DNA of 39,062 bases from DASTPP01 sp035762175 (GCA_035762175.1 DASTPP010000070.1:1-39062); one strand, 5' to 3'; shown: positions 7,806-16,660, counted from the first letter of the stretch. The notes: generated by a model from the sequence alone, not told the origin. Program-made: numbers and translations.

Positions 7806-8648
7806 ATGGGCTCTGATTCGGGGGGTTCTTCGGGCGAGGGCAAGGGGCGGCGGGGCCGTCCGCGGCTCGATCCTGAGCGGCTGGCGAGCTGGTCGCCGCC
7901 GGCGGGTTGGTCGCGGCTGGTGGTCTGGGTGTCGGCCGAAGAGCGCAAGGCGCTCAAGCGCACGGCGCTCGAGGCCGACACGTCGGTCGCGCAGCTCGTG
8001 CGCGCGCTGGCCAACGGGCTCGCGCACGGGGTGGTCACGCCCGAAGAGCTACTTCGGCAGGCCCGCAAGGGGCTTCAAGTCATGGAAAAGATACCGACCA
8101 TTTTCGACCGCGGCGACGACTTCAAGGTGCTCGACCGGCCCCGCCGGGGCTGCGAGTGGGTCTTTCAGGGCGAGGGGCTGGCGACCGAGAAGCTCGACGG
8201 CACGAACGTGCGGCTCACGGTGCGCTCGGGGCAGGTCGTGCGGGTCGAGAAGCGGCGCAACCCGAGCAAGCTGCAGAAGCAGCAGGGGGTCATCGACGGC
8301 TGGTACGTCGACGCCGACGAGTTCGCGAAAGAAGACAAGTGGGTCTTCGAGGCGGTGCGGGGCACCGACGTGCGCGACTGGCCCGACGGCGAGCACGCGG
8401 CCGAGGCGCTCGGGCCGAACGTGCAGGGCAACCCCTTGGGGCTCGCGGCCCACCTCTGCGTGCCCTTCAACCTGCGCGCGCCCGTCTACGAGGCCGTGCC
8501 CCGCGACTACGAGGGCCTGCGCCGCCTGCTCGCGGGGCTCGAGAGCCGCTTCGCGCCGGGCCGCCTCGCCGAGGGCATCGTCTTTCACCACCCCGACGGC
8601 CGGCGCGCCAAGATCAAGCGCAAAGACTTCCCCGCCCTGGTGGGCTGA
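7806..8648 (+). CDS. RNA ligase (RLIG1/DUF5565-like nucleotidyltransferase) with N-terminal ribbon-helix-helix and AT-hook
   Basis: A 280-residue protein in two parts. Residues 15-75 hold an AT-hook-like RRGRPR and a ribbon-helix-helix pattern: strand RLVVWVS, helix 44-56, turn DTS, helix 60-72. Residues 93-280 form a complete covalent nucleotidyltransferase: motif I EKLDGTN with nucleophile Lys129, motif III-like VFEAVRG (180-186), the GPNVQGNP signature (203-210) of RLIG1-type ligases, motif IV EGIVF (256-260) and motif V AKIKRKDF (268-275). It should adenylate itself and seal 5'-phosphate/3'-OH RNA ends. Related stand-alone ligases start like its internal Met93 (MEKIPTIF); an AAGGGG lies nine bases before that ATG (8082), so a second shorter product is possible. 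All key residues are present, so activity is expected. Confidence 0.85.
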   Translation: MGSDSGGSSGEGKGRRGRPRLDPERLASWSPPAGWSRLVVWVSAEERKALKRTALEADTSVAQLVRALANGLAHGVVTPEELLRQARKGLQVMEKIPTIFDRGDDFKVLDRPRRGCEWVFQGEGLATEKLDGTNVRLTVRSGQVVRVEKRRNPSKLQKQQGVIDGWYVDADEFAKEDKWVFEAVRGTDVRDWPDGEHAAEALGPNVQGNPLGLAAHLCVPFNLRAPVYEAVPRDYEGLRRLLAGLESRFAPGRLAEGIVFHHPDGRRAKIKRKDFPALVG

Positions 8649-8677
8649 GGCGCCCCGCGCGGGCGGCGCGCCGGCGG

Positions 8678-8923
8678 CTACTCGGCGCGGGCGGCGCGGG
8701 CGGCGATCTCTTCGGCGACGGTCTCGAAGTCGGCGAGCGCGTCCATCTTCTGGCCGCGCACGTAGGCGCGCAGGCCCGCGACGGCCGTCAGCGCGAGCGA
8801 GATGTTGACCCCGCGCGACGCGAGCGCCGAGCCGACGTCGTTGTTCTTCAAGAGCGCGTCGAGATCATCAAGGACCTCGTCGAGCTCGCGCAGGCCCCGT
8901 TCGCTCGCGTCGTTGTCGGTCAT
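8678..8923 (-). CDS. Short conserved-looking protein of unknown function
   Basis: An 81-residue protein starting at MTDNDASERG, convergent with the RNA ligase gene 30 bases away. The N-terminus is acidic and likely helical (ELDEVLDDLDALLKNND), the middle is hydrophobic (ISLALTAVAGLRAYV), and the end is an acidic helix followed by AARAARAE. No signal peptide is seen. Codon positions show the GC bias of real genes. No family was recognised. The start is tentative because no clear ribosome site precedes it. Confidence 0.65.
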   Translation of the reverse strand: MTDNDASERGLRELDEVLDDLDALLKNNDVGSALASRGVNISLALTAVAGLRAYVRGQKMDALADFETVAEEIAARAARAE

Positions 8924-9030
8924 GGTTCGCCCGTACCCGGCCCCGAACCATAGCCCACCGGGCGGGGGCCCGGCCACCTCCGCCCGCGGGGCGGGGGGCG
9001 GGCCGGGGGCGGGCCGGGGCCCGGCGGCCC

Positions 9031-10617
9031 TCAATCTTTCAAGATCTCGCGCGCGGCGTTGTAGCCACAGGCGCCCATGACGCCGCCGCCCGGGTGGGTG
9101 GCGGCGCCGCACAGGTAGAGGCCTTTGACGGGGGTGCGGTAGTCGGCGTAGCCCGGCACCGGGCGCATGAACGACAGGCTCGAGAGCGACATCGAGCCCT
9201 GCATGATGTTGCCGCCGGTCAGCCCGAACTGGGCCTCGAGGTCTTGGGGGCTCAGCACCTGGTAGTGCAGCACCGACCGGCGGAAGTTCGGCGCGTACTC
9301 GGTCATGAGGTCGATGCAGCGCTCGGCGTAGCGCCGCTTGGCCTCGTCGAGGCCGCCCTCGCCCCCGGCCAGCTTGTAGGGGAAGTACTGGGTGAACATC
9401 GACATGACGTGCTGGCCCTTCGGCGCGACGGTGTCGTCGAGGGCCGAGGCCATGGTCGCCTCGATGATGGGGCTCTCGGAGGGGCGCCCGTACTTGGCCG
9501 GGTCGAAGGCCCGCTCGATGTAGTCGCGCGTCGGGCAGAGGTGAATGGTGCCGCGGTGCTGCGGGCCGACCTTGGCGCCGGGCAGGCAGCTGAAGTTGGG
9601 CGGCTCGGAGAGGGCGAGGTTCACCTTGCAGCTCGCGCTCGAATAGTCGATGGCGCGCACGGCCTCGACGAAGTCGGGCGGCAGCTGCTTTGCGTCCATC
9701 AGCTTGAGGAAGGTGACGTTCGCGTCGAGGCACGAGACGACCTTCTTCGCCTCGTACTCGGTGCCGTCGGCGAGCACGACGCCGGCGGCGCGCCCGGCGC
9801 GCGTCACGATGCGGGCGACGGGCGCGTCGGTCTTGATCTCGGCGCCCTTCTCCCGCGCCGCCTTCGCGATCGCGTTCGAGAGCCCGCCCATGCCGCCGCG
9901 CACGTAGCCCCAGACGCCGCGCACGCCGTCGCACTCGCCCATCACGTGGTGAAAGAGCACGTACGCCGTGCCGGGCATCGACGGCGTGGCGAAGGCGCCG
10001 ATGATGGCGTCGGTCGCGATCGTGGCCTTCACCTCTTCGGACTCGAACCACCGGTCGAGGATGGGGTTGGCCGCCCCGGTCAAGATCTCGACCGCCTTCT
10101 GGCCGTCGGCGCCGAGCTTCTTGAACCCGAGGCCGAGCCTGAGCATCGCCACGAGATCGCCGGGCTTCATCGACCAGGGGTTGGGCGGCGTCTGCAGCAA
10201 CGTCGGCTCGAGGAAGGCGGCGACGCGCTCGAGCATCGCCTCGTACTTGGGCAGGTTGTCGGCGTCTTTCTTCGAAAATTTCGAGACCTCGCGGTGGGTC
10301 AGCTCCTTGTCGGGGCCCATCATCAGGGAGCGCCCGTCGGGGAAGGGCGTGAAGCTCGAGGGGCTGCGGGGCAGCATCTCGAAGCCGTGCCGCTTCAGCT
10401 CGAGGTCCCGAATGATCTCGGGCCGAAAGAGGCTGCTGACGTAGCTCGCGGTCGAGACCTTGAAGCCGGGCCACAAGGCCTCGGTGACGGCGCAGCCGCC
10501 CAGCACCTCGCGGCGCTCGAGCACGAGGACCTTCCGGCCCGCGCGGGCGAGGTAGGCGGCGGCCACGAGGCCGTTGTGGCCCGCGCCGATGATGATTGCG
10601 TCGTAGATCGTCGTCAT
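9031..10617 (-). CDS. NAD(P)/FAD-dependent oxidoreductase, PYROXD2/phytoene-desaturase-like
   Basis: A 528-residue flavoprotein. The N-terminus has the FAD-binding motif IIIGAGHNGLVAA (about 8-20), then VLVLERREVLGGCAVTE, which binds the ADP ribose. The C-terminus has the second FAD motif around LYLCGAATHPGGGVMGACGYNAA. The overall pattern fits the amine-oxidase/CrtI superfamily and in particular PYROXD2-like proteins. In bacteria these are often misnamed phytoene desaturase, but there is no carotenoid gene nearby. The substrate is unknown. It lies about 100 bases upstream of the 81-residue gene on the same strand; the gap holds only GC-rich sequence. Confidence 0.9.
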   Translation of the reverse strand: MTTIYDAIIIGAGHNGLVAAAYLARAGRKVLVLERREVLGGCAVTEALWPGFKVSTASYVSSLFRPEIIRDLELKRHGFEMLPRSPSSFTPFPDGRSLMMGPDKELTHREVSKFSKKDADNLPKYEAMLERVAAFLEPTLLQTPPNPWSMKPGDLVAMLRLGLGFKKLGADGQKAVEILTGAANPILDRWFESEEVKATIATDAIIGAFATPSMPGTAYVLFHHVMGECDGVRGVWGYVRGGMGGLSNAIAKAAREKGAEIKTDAPVARIVTRAGRAAGVVLADGTEYEAKKVVSCLDANVTFLKLMDAKQLPPDFVEAVRAIDYSSASCKVNLALSEPPNFSCLPGAKVGPQHRGTIHLCPTRDYIERAFDPAKYGRPSESPIIEATMASALDDTVAPKGQHVMSMFTQYFPYKLAGGEGGLDEAKRRYAERCIDLMTEYAPNFRRSVLHYQVLSPQDLEAQFGLTGGNIMQGSMSLSSLSFMRPVPGYADYRTPVKGLYLCGAATHPGGGVMGACGYNAAREILKD

Positions 10618-11255
10618 GGGGGAGGTCCGCGGTGGGGTGGGGGCCGGGCGGGCGCGCGGTCGTGGGGGCGCGCGGGCCCCGCGCCGGGCGGCGGGTCGCG
10701 GCCGGCGCGGGCCGGGGCGCGGGCGGTGCGGGCGGCCAAGACCTGCCTAGCACACGCGCCGCGGGCGGCGGGGCGGGGCGAGCGCGGCGGGCGGTAGGGC
10801 GAGCACGGCGGGCGGCGCGAACGCAGGAGGCGGCAGGGCGGCGGGGCGCGGCGGGCGGCGTGAGCGCGGCGGGCGGCAGGGCGCGCAGGCGCGGCGGGCG
10901 GAGCCGGGCGCAGGAGGGGGCGAGGGCGGCGAGGCTCGCGAGCCCGCCGCCGGCTGACGGGCGAGCTGGCGGTCGGGGCCCGGGGGCCGGCGGGGGTGAC
11001 GCGGGGCGGCTACCCTTGCCGTAGTTTTATGGCGCCAAGGTCGATTTTCTTTCCAAACGCCCAAAGGTCGACCTCCGAAGGGTCGTACGAGGCCCCATGG
11101 CCCCCTTCGTGACCGTGGCGGCGCGGCCACCACTCGGGCAGAGTGGTCTACGCGTGAGCGCCCCACGTCCGTCGCCCGGGCTTCCGAATAGTTGCCCGCC
11201 GCCGCGCCCCCGACCTAAGCGGGCGCCTGCCCCCGACGGGGGGGCAAAGCCCGCC
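10618..11255. other. Intergenic region, low-complexity GC tract and a possible upstream control region
   Basis: 638 bases separate the divergent oxidoreductase and PHP hydrolase genes. Positions 10750-10925 are a degenerate tandem tract of GCGGGCGG-type words, with A/P-rich translations only; I see no gene. Positions 11015-11075 are more AT-rich and contain AAGGTCGA twice (11037-11044 and 11064-11071, spacing 27), a possible operator or promoter site for the gene at 11256. No firm -35/-10 pair could be assigned. Confidence 0.5.
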
Positions 11256-12827
11256 ATGCCGCTTCGCCGCCCGCTGCTCGCCCTCGCCCTCGCCGTCCTG
11301 CCCTTCGCCGCGCTGGCGGCCTCCTCCGACGCGGGCGCCGCGACGCGGGGCTTCGCGCGGGGCGCCCGCCGGGCCCGCCCGACGGCGCAAAAGATGGCCA
11401 CCGCGCCCCGCGCCGCGCTCGCGTCGGCGGCGCCGGCGGCGAAGGTGGCGGCGCTCGACCCGGCGATGGGTCGGCTCGCGGTGCGGGTCGTCGACCCGGA
11501 CGCGCAGGCGCCGCTGCCGGCGCGGCTCTCGCTCACGCGCGCCGACGACGCCGACGCCTCGAAGGGCACGCCCTCGATCGTCGAGCTCGACGGCGGGGGC
11601 TTCGACCAGGCGCTCGCGCCGGGCCGCTACCACCTCTTGGCGATGCGGGGGCTCGAGTACTCGGTCGACGAGGCCGACGTCGAGGTGACGCGCGGCGAGA
11701 CGGCGAGCGCGACGCTCACGCTGCGCCGCGCGGTCGACACGCCGGGCTGGGTGGCGTGCGACTTCCACACGCACTCGCGCGGCTTCGACTCGCCCGCCAC
11801 GCTCGAGGCGCGCGTGCAGTCGCTCGTCGCCGCGGGCATCGAGTTCGCGGTGCCGAGCGAGCACAACCGCGTGGGCTCGTTCGCGAACGCGCCCGAGGCC
11901 GCGTCGGGCCGCCTCGCGTGGGCGCCGGGCATCGAGGTGACGACGGCGCGGCCGAACGCGGGCCACTTCAACGTCTTCCCTTACGTCGGGGCGGCGCCGC
12001 CGCGGGCCGAGCACACGACGCTCGCCGAGATCATCCGCGAGGTGCGCCGGGCGAGCCCCGGCACGCTCATTCAGATCAACCACCCGCGGCTCGGGCGGGG
12101 CATGGGCTACTTCGACCTCATCGCCCTGAACACCGCGGGCGGCCCGGGCCTCGACGCGCTGCCGCCCGACTTCGACCTGCTCGAGGTCTACAACGGCTTC
12201 GAGCTCGCCCGGCCCGAGCGCACCGACGCCGTCTTCGACGAGTGGCTGCGGCTGCTCGAGAGCGGGCGGCGGCACACGGCGACCGGCGACAGCGACGTGC
12301 ACGGCGTCCACCCGCCGCACGCGGGCTTCCCGCGCACGTACGTCGCGGTGCCGACCGACCGCGACGACGCCGCGGCCCCCGCGCCGCCCGTGCCGTCGGT
12401 GGTCGAGGGCCTGCGGCGCGGGCAGGCGATGGTCACGAGCGGGCCGCTGCTCGACGTGCGCGCCGACGACGGGGGCCCGGGCGAGACGGCGCGCGTGGTC
12501 GGCGGCAAGGTGCGCGTGCGCGTGCGCGTGCGGGCGGCGCCCTGGGTCGACGTGCGCTCGGTCGAGGTGCTGGTCGGCGGGCGCGTCGCCTCGCGCCACG
12601 ATCTGCCCGAGGTGGCCCCGCGGCGCGGCGTGCCCCAGGGCTCGCTCGCGCAGATGCACGAGGCCTCGGTGCGCTTCGACCAGACGCTCGAGCTCAACGC
12701 CCCGCGCGGCACGCGCACCGTGGTCGTGCGCGCCCGCGGCGAGCGCAGCCTCGCCGAGAGCGTGCCCTACCTCGCCTTCCGGCCCCTGGCCTTCTCGAAC
12801 CCCATCTACCTCGCCCACGCGCCCTGA
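11256..12827 (+). CDS. CehA/McbA-type metallohydrolase (PHP domain), exported
   Basis: A 523-residue protein. A signal peptide (about 1-28) starts at MPLRRPLLAL; an upstream ATG in frame gives a non-signal leader and was rejected. Residues about 70-160 form a beta-rich carboxypeptidase-regulatory-like domain. From 166 a PHP domain follows, with metal ligands in DFHTH (His171, His173), SEHNR (202-203), GIE (225-227), NHPR (276) and DSDVHG (345, 349). Members cleave phosphoesters or related bonds, with carbaryl hydrolase CehA as the named example. The C-terminal 100 residues are another beta domain. Its TGA is followed two bases later by the GTG of the glycosyltransferase gene, so the two are one operon. 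Confidence 0.88.
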   Translation: MPLRRPLLALALAVLPFAALAASSDAGAATRGFARGARRARPTAQKMATAPRAALASAAPAAKVAALDPAMGRLAVRVVDPDAQAPLPARLSLTRADDADASKGTPSIVELDGGGFDQALAPGRYHLLAMRGLEYSVDEADVEVTRGETASATLTLRRAVDTPGWVACDFHTHSRGFDSPATLEARVQSLVAAGIEFAVPSEHNRVGSFANAPEAASGRLAWAPGIEVTTARPNAGHFNVFPYVGAAPPRAEHTTLAEIIREVRRASPGTLIQINHPRLGRGMGYFDLIALNTAGGPGLDALPPDFDLLEVYNGFELARPERTDAVFDEWLRLLESGRRHTATGDSDVHGVHPPHAGFPRTYVAVPTDRDDAAAPAPPVPSVVEGLRRGQAMVTSGPLLDVRADDGGPGETARVVGGKVRVRVRVRAAPWVDVRSVEVLVGGRVASRHDLPEVAPRRGVPQGSLAQMHEASVRFDQTLELNAPRGTRTVVVRARGERSLAESVPYLAFRPLAFSNPIYLAHAP

Positions 12828-12829
12828 GC

Positions 12830-14482
12830 GTGGCGCCCGGCGGCGGCCGCCCCGGCCCCGAGCGCTCCGCCCGGGCCGGCGGCGGGCTCTCTCTCGGGCT
12901 CGCCCGGGCCGGCTACGGCCTCGCGGCGGCGCTCGCCCTCGCCGGCCTCGCCTTCGTCTGGGGCTTCGAGCCGGCCTACCTCGCGCTCACCTACGACGAC
13001 TCGTTTTACTACCTGCAGATCGCGCGCAACGTCGCCCGCGGCCTCGGCCCGAGCTTCGACGGCGTCGAGCCGACGAACGGCTTCCACCCGCTCTGGCTCG
13101 CGCTCTTCGCGGCGCTCGCGCGGGCCGCCCCCTCGGCCGACGCCGCCGGGCTGATGCGCGCCGCGCTCACGGCCCAGCTCGGCCTCGTCGCCCTCGGCAC
13201 CGTCGCGCTCGCGCGCGCCGGCCTCGCGCGCCCCGGGGCGGTCGCGCTCGCCGCCGCGCTCGTCTTCGCGCACTCGGACGCCCTCAAGATCGCGGTCAAC
13301 GGCCAGGAGTCGGCCCTGCTCTACGCCGCGCTCGCCGCGCTCGTCGCCTTCGGCTCGGGCGAGCGGGCCTGGTCGAGCGCGCCGCGGGCCGCCCTCGCGG
13401 GGCTCCTGATGGGCCTCGCGCTGCTCGCCCGCACCGACGCCCTGCTCGCCTTCGCCGCCTGGGCCGCCCTCGCCCTCGCCTGGCGGGGCGCGGGGGTGCC
13501 CGCCGCCGAGCGCGCGCGCCGCGTCGCCCTCGCCTCGGCCCTCGCGCTCGCGCCGCTCGGCCTTTACGCCCTCTTTAACGCCGCCCGCTTCGGCCACGCC
13601 GCCCAGATCAGCGCCGCCATCAAGTACGAGGGGCTCTTCTACCCGCCCTACGCCCGGCGCTGGGCGCCGCCCCTGCTCGCGGCCGCGGCGCTCGCGCTCT
13701 TCGCCCGCGCCCTGCGCCGGCGGGCGGCCGGCGACGGGGCCCGGGCCGAGGCGTACCGGGCCCTCTTCGTGCTCGTCGCGTACGCGACGTCGCAGTGGGC
13801 GCTCACCTGGGGCGCCCGCGGCGTGCTCGCGCCCGACCCCTGGTACCTGGTGCCGGCGCTCGAGGCGCTCGTGGTCGCGCTCTCGCTCGCGCTCGACCGC
13901 CCGGGCGGGCCCGGGCGCGCCTCGGCCCCGCTCGCCGCGCTCTCGCTCGCCCTCGCGCTCGCCGGCTGGGCCCGCAGGCTCGACCCCGGCGCCTACGCGC
14001 TCGGCGACGCCTACCGCCGGGCGGCCGCCTGGCTGCGGGCCTCGCCCTTCGGGGCCGAGCGCGCGGCCGGCTGGGACTGCGGCCTCGTCGGCGCGCACTT
14101 CGACGGCCGCCTCAGCAACCTCGACGGCCTCGCGGCCTCGTGGCGCTACAAAGAGAGGTACCTCGAGCCGGGGCGGGTCGGCGCCTTCCTTGATGAGGCG
14201 GGCGTCACCTCGATCGTTCAGCACTTCGCCCGCGACGATCTCGACCCGCCGGGCTCCTTCGTGGGCGTCGACCTCGGGGCCTTTCGCGTGGCCCACGCCG
14301 AGTGCGTGACCCTGCGCCTGGCGACCCGCCCCTGGCAGCGCACGCACCGCTTCGTCGCCGTGCTCTCGCGCCACGCGCGGGCCGAGGGCCCTCGCTTCGA
14401 CGACGCCGCGCGCGCCTGGCGCGCCCTCGAAGGCTGCCCTTTGCCCCGCGAAGGTGCGCCCGCGCAGGCGAACCCGCCCTGA
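12830..14482 (+). CDS. GT-C fold membrane glycosyltransferase (GT39/ArnT-like)
   Basis: A 550-residue polytopic membrane protein. After one helix it has the first-loop motif TYDDSFYYLQIARNVARG, whose acidic pair is the catalytic feature of polyprenyl-phosphate-dependent GT-C enzymes, followed by VEPTNGFHPLW. About ten hydrophobic segments run to residue 390; a soluble C-terminal part follows (AWLRASPFGAERAAGWDCG..). It should transfer a sugar from a lipid carrier on the periplasmic face. GTG at 12830 was chosen because it directly follows the upstream stop (two-base gap) and gives an N-terminus of normal length. The acceptor is unknown; pairing with a PHP hydrolase suggests a cell-envelope role. 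Confidence 0.82.
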   Translation: MAPGGGRPGPERSARAGGGLSLGLARAGYGLAAALALAGLAFVWGFEPAYLALTYDDSFYYLQIARNVARGLGPSFDGVEPTNGFHPLWLALFAALARAAPSADAAGLMRAALTAQLGLVALGTVALARAGLARPGAVALAAALVFAHSDALKIAVNGQESALLYAALAALVAFGSGERAWSSAPRAALAGLLMGLALLARTDALLAFAAWAALALAWRGAGVPAAERARRVALASALALAPLGLYALFNAARFGHAAQISAAIKYEGLFYPPYARRWAPPLLAAAALALFARALRRRAAGDGARAEAYRALFVLVAYATSQWALTWGARGVLAPDPWYLVPALEALVVALSLALDRPGGPGRASAPLAALSLALALAGWARRLDPGAYALGDAYRRAAAWLRASPFGAERAAGWDCGLVGAHFDGRLSNLDGLAASWRYKERYLEPGRVGAFLDEAGVTSIVQHFARDDLDPPGSFVGVDLGAFRVAHAECVTLRLATRPWQRTHRFVAVLSRHARAEGPRFDDAARAWRALEGCPLPREGAPAQANPP

Positions 14483-14569
14483 ACCAAGGGGCCGACCCGC
14501 CGGGGCCGCCCCCGGCCCCGGCGCCGAACTTCTCGCCGTGAGGCGTCAGGCGGTGTATGCATCGAAACG

Positions 14570-16402
14570 ATGCTGGCACCGGGTGCCCGGCTCGACCGAT
14601 TCGTCCTCGTCCAGCTCGCCGGTGAGGGGGCGCAGGGCGCCGTGTGGAAGGCCCTTGACCCCAAGCGGCCCTGGGAGCCCCTCGCCCTCAAGCTCGTGCG
14701 TATACCCCGGGGCGGGCCGACCGACCTGAGCACCGACGTCGCGCGCATTCACCGCGAGGCCCAGGCGCTGCGCCAGCTCAGCCACCCCTCGCTCGTGCGC
14801 TGCCACGGGCTCTTCGAAGACTACGGCCAAGACGTCTTGGGGGTGGTGCTCGACTGGGTCGAGGGCCAGGCCCTGGCCGACGTCGTCGACGACCCCCGCA
14901 TGACGGTCGAGCACCGGCAGTGGGTGCTGCGCCACGTCGCCTACGCGCTCGCCTACATTCACGGCGCCGGGCTCGTGCACCGCGACATCAAGCTGCCGAA
15001 CGTGCTCGTCACCCGCCACTTCTGGGACGAGCCTTCGCAGGCGGCGCACATCAAGCTGGTCGACTTGGGCGTCGCCGCCCCCGTCGGCAACCCCCGGCCC
15101 CTCACCGACGTCGGCGGGCTCATCGGCACCGCCGCCTACGTCGCGCCCGAGCTCGTGCTCTTGCGCCAGCGCGGCGAGCGCTCGGCCCACCCCGCCGGCG
15201 ACGTGTTCGCCTTCGGCATCATGGGCTGGCGCCTGATCACCGGCCAGCACCCCACGGGGTTGCCGCCGAGCAGCAGTTTTTGGGATTATGTACGCTACTA
15301 CCAGGGCGCCTCGACCGGCCAGAACCCCTTCCCCGTCGGGCAGGTCGAAGGGCTCTGGGGCAACGTGCTGCGCCGCTGCCTGACCCTCGACGTCGAGCAG
15401 CGCCTGGCCACCGGCAGCCATATCGTCGCCGCGGTCGAGGGGGCGGCCATGCCCCCGGTGCCCGTCGGCTACGGCTACTCGACCTCGTCGATCCCCCCGA
15501 ATGCCCCGCGCGACCGGCTCTCGGCCATGTCGCCCCAGACCCACACGCCGCTCGGCACCTCGGGCTCGTTCCGGTCGGCTTCGGGCTACCTCTCGGCCCC
15601 GCCGCCGCCCCCCGTCGAGCCGCGCCCCTCGTCGATGCCCCCCTGGTATGTCTGGGGCATTGGCCTTTTTGCCCTGGGCTCCATCTCGTTCGGGGTGACG
15701 TACCTCTACTTCAACAGCCACACCATCAAGCCGCCCCTGACCCCGCCGCCCGACAGCACGGTCACCGCGCCGGTGCCCACGCCGCCCGTCGCGTCGAGCG
15801 GCGAGGTGGCGACGCCGCCGGTGCCCGTCTGCGGGCCGCCCTGCTGCGGGGGGGTGGGCTGCGAGACCGCGCCGCAGAACACCACGCCGTACGCCTCGGG
15901 CGAGACGGGCTGCAAGACGGGCGAGGCGACCTGCCCGGCCTGCCCCTCGGGGCGCACCTGCGTCGCGCACGCCTGCAGCGAGCGGCTCGACGGCAAGCAG
16001 CGCTGGCTCCTGCGCGTCGGCGAGGTCGTCTCGCCGCCGCCGCGCTTCACGCCGGCGCCGGCGCCGCTCTCGAAGTTCCCCTTCGCCGAGGTGTGCCTGC
16101 GCATCGTCGGCGCGAAGTCGTACACCTGCACCCGCATCAACGCGATGCCGCACGGCTACGACACGCGCCTCGAGGTCACGACCGACGATCTGGTCAACCG
16201 CGGCATCGACATCCTGGTGCGCGACGGCGGGCAGAACCCGCCCCAGGCGCTGGTCGGGCGCGACGCGGCCAAGCTGCCGAGCGGCGCCCCCGACGCGACC
16301 GCCCTCTGCCGCGGCGTCATGCTACCGCCCTTGCACGGCAACGGGCCCGTCCAGAGCGTCCTCGTCTACCTCGACGACGTGCCGCCCTTACCCCCCGACT
16401 GA
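14570..16402 (+). CDS. Membrane Ser/Thr protein kinase with Cys-rich ectodomain
   Basis: A 610-residue protein. The kinase domain is at about 10-290: GEGAQGAVWKA loop, Lys41, HRDIKLPN (Asp139) and DLG (165-167) instead of DFG, a variant found in active kinases. GTAAY and APE follow. A Pro/Ser-rich linker leads to one membrane helix (358-381), a Pro/Thr spacer and a periplasmic part with ten cysteines between 421 and 469 (CGPPCC, CPACPSGRTC), then a beta-rich domain with an RIVGAKSYTC segment near 511-520. The last codons and the TGA stop lie inside a REP-like hairpin (16392-16411), so the natural end may have been displaced by that insertion. Confidence 0.9.
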   Translation: MLAPGARLDRFVLVQLAGEGAQGAVWKALDPKRPWEPLALKLVRIPRGGPTDLSTDVARIHREAQALRQLSHPSLVRCHGLFEDYGQDVLGVVLDWVEGQALADVVDDPRMTVEHRQWVLRHVAYALAYIHGAGLVHRDIKLPNVLVTRHFWDEPSQAAHIKLVDLGVAAPVGNPRPLTDVGGLIGTAAYVAPELVLLRQRGERSAHPAGDVFAFGIMGWRLITGQHPTGLPPSSSFWDYVRYYQGASTGQNPFPVGQVEGLWGNVLRRCLTLDVEQRLATGSHIVAAVEGAAMPPVPVGYGYSTSSIPPNAPRDRLSAMSPQTHTPLGTSGSFRSASGYLSAPPPPPVEPRPSSMPPWYVWGIGLFALGSISFGVTYLYFNSHTIKPPLTPPPDSTVTAPVPTPPVASSGEVATPPVPVCGPPCCGGVGCETAPQNTTPYASGETGCKTGEATCPACPSGRTCVAHACSERLDGKQRWLLRVGEVVSPPPRFTPAPAPLSKFPFAEVCLRIVGAKSYTCTRINAMPHGYDTRLEVTTDDLVNRGIDILVRDGGQNPPQALVGRDAAKLPSGAPDATALCRGVMLPPLHGNGPVQSVLVYLDDVPPLPPD

Positions 16403-16618
16403 AGTCGGGGGCACGGCGTCACCAATTCGCGCCGAGCGGCGTCGGCACCGATCCGGCGCGCAAAGCCCGCCCCTCGTTGGGGCCGGGCTCCCTCGGGCTT
16501 TGGCTTGCCGGGCGAGCCGGCGGAGCCGCTCGCGGCGCGTGAGCCCGGCCCCAACGAGGGGCGGGCTTTGAGAGCCGTTTCCTCGGGTTACCCCGTGCCC
16601 CCGACTTCAGTCGGGGGC
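16391..16618. repeat. Long palindromic intergenic element, copy 1
   Basis: Left hairpin CCCCCGACT-GA-AGTCGGGGG (16392-16411) and right hairpin (16597-16618, core CCGACTTCAGTCGG) are inverted to each other. Inside, two sequences near 16465-16490 and 16545-16572 (GCCCGCCCCTCGTTGGGG and its complement) form a second inverted pair. The copy fills the 258-bp gap between the kinase and the DUF5916 gene. It belongs to the same sub-family as the copy at 38907. Confidence 0.85.
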
Positions 16619-16660
16619 GCGTGAACCCGCCGGGCGGAGCGGGTCTTTCGCCCTCGACCC

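Noticed and set aside
9031..10617. Carotenoid biosynthesis gene (phytoene desaturase)
   Set aside because: The sequence fits PYROXD2-like oxidoreductases better, and no phytoene synthase or other crt gene is adjacent.
10747..11166. Pro/Ala-rich protein gene on the minus strand
   Set aside because: The composition follows directly from the low-complexity GC tract; no start signal or domain.
16391..16618. Simple rho-independent terminator
   Set aside because: The hairpins have no following T-run, and the same composite structure recurs at other places including between divergent genes (29399-29707).
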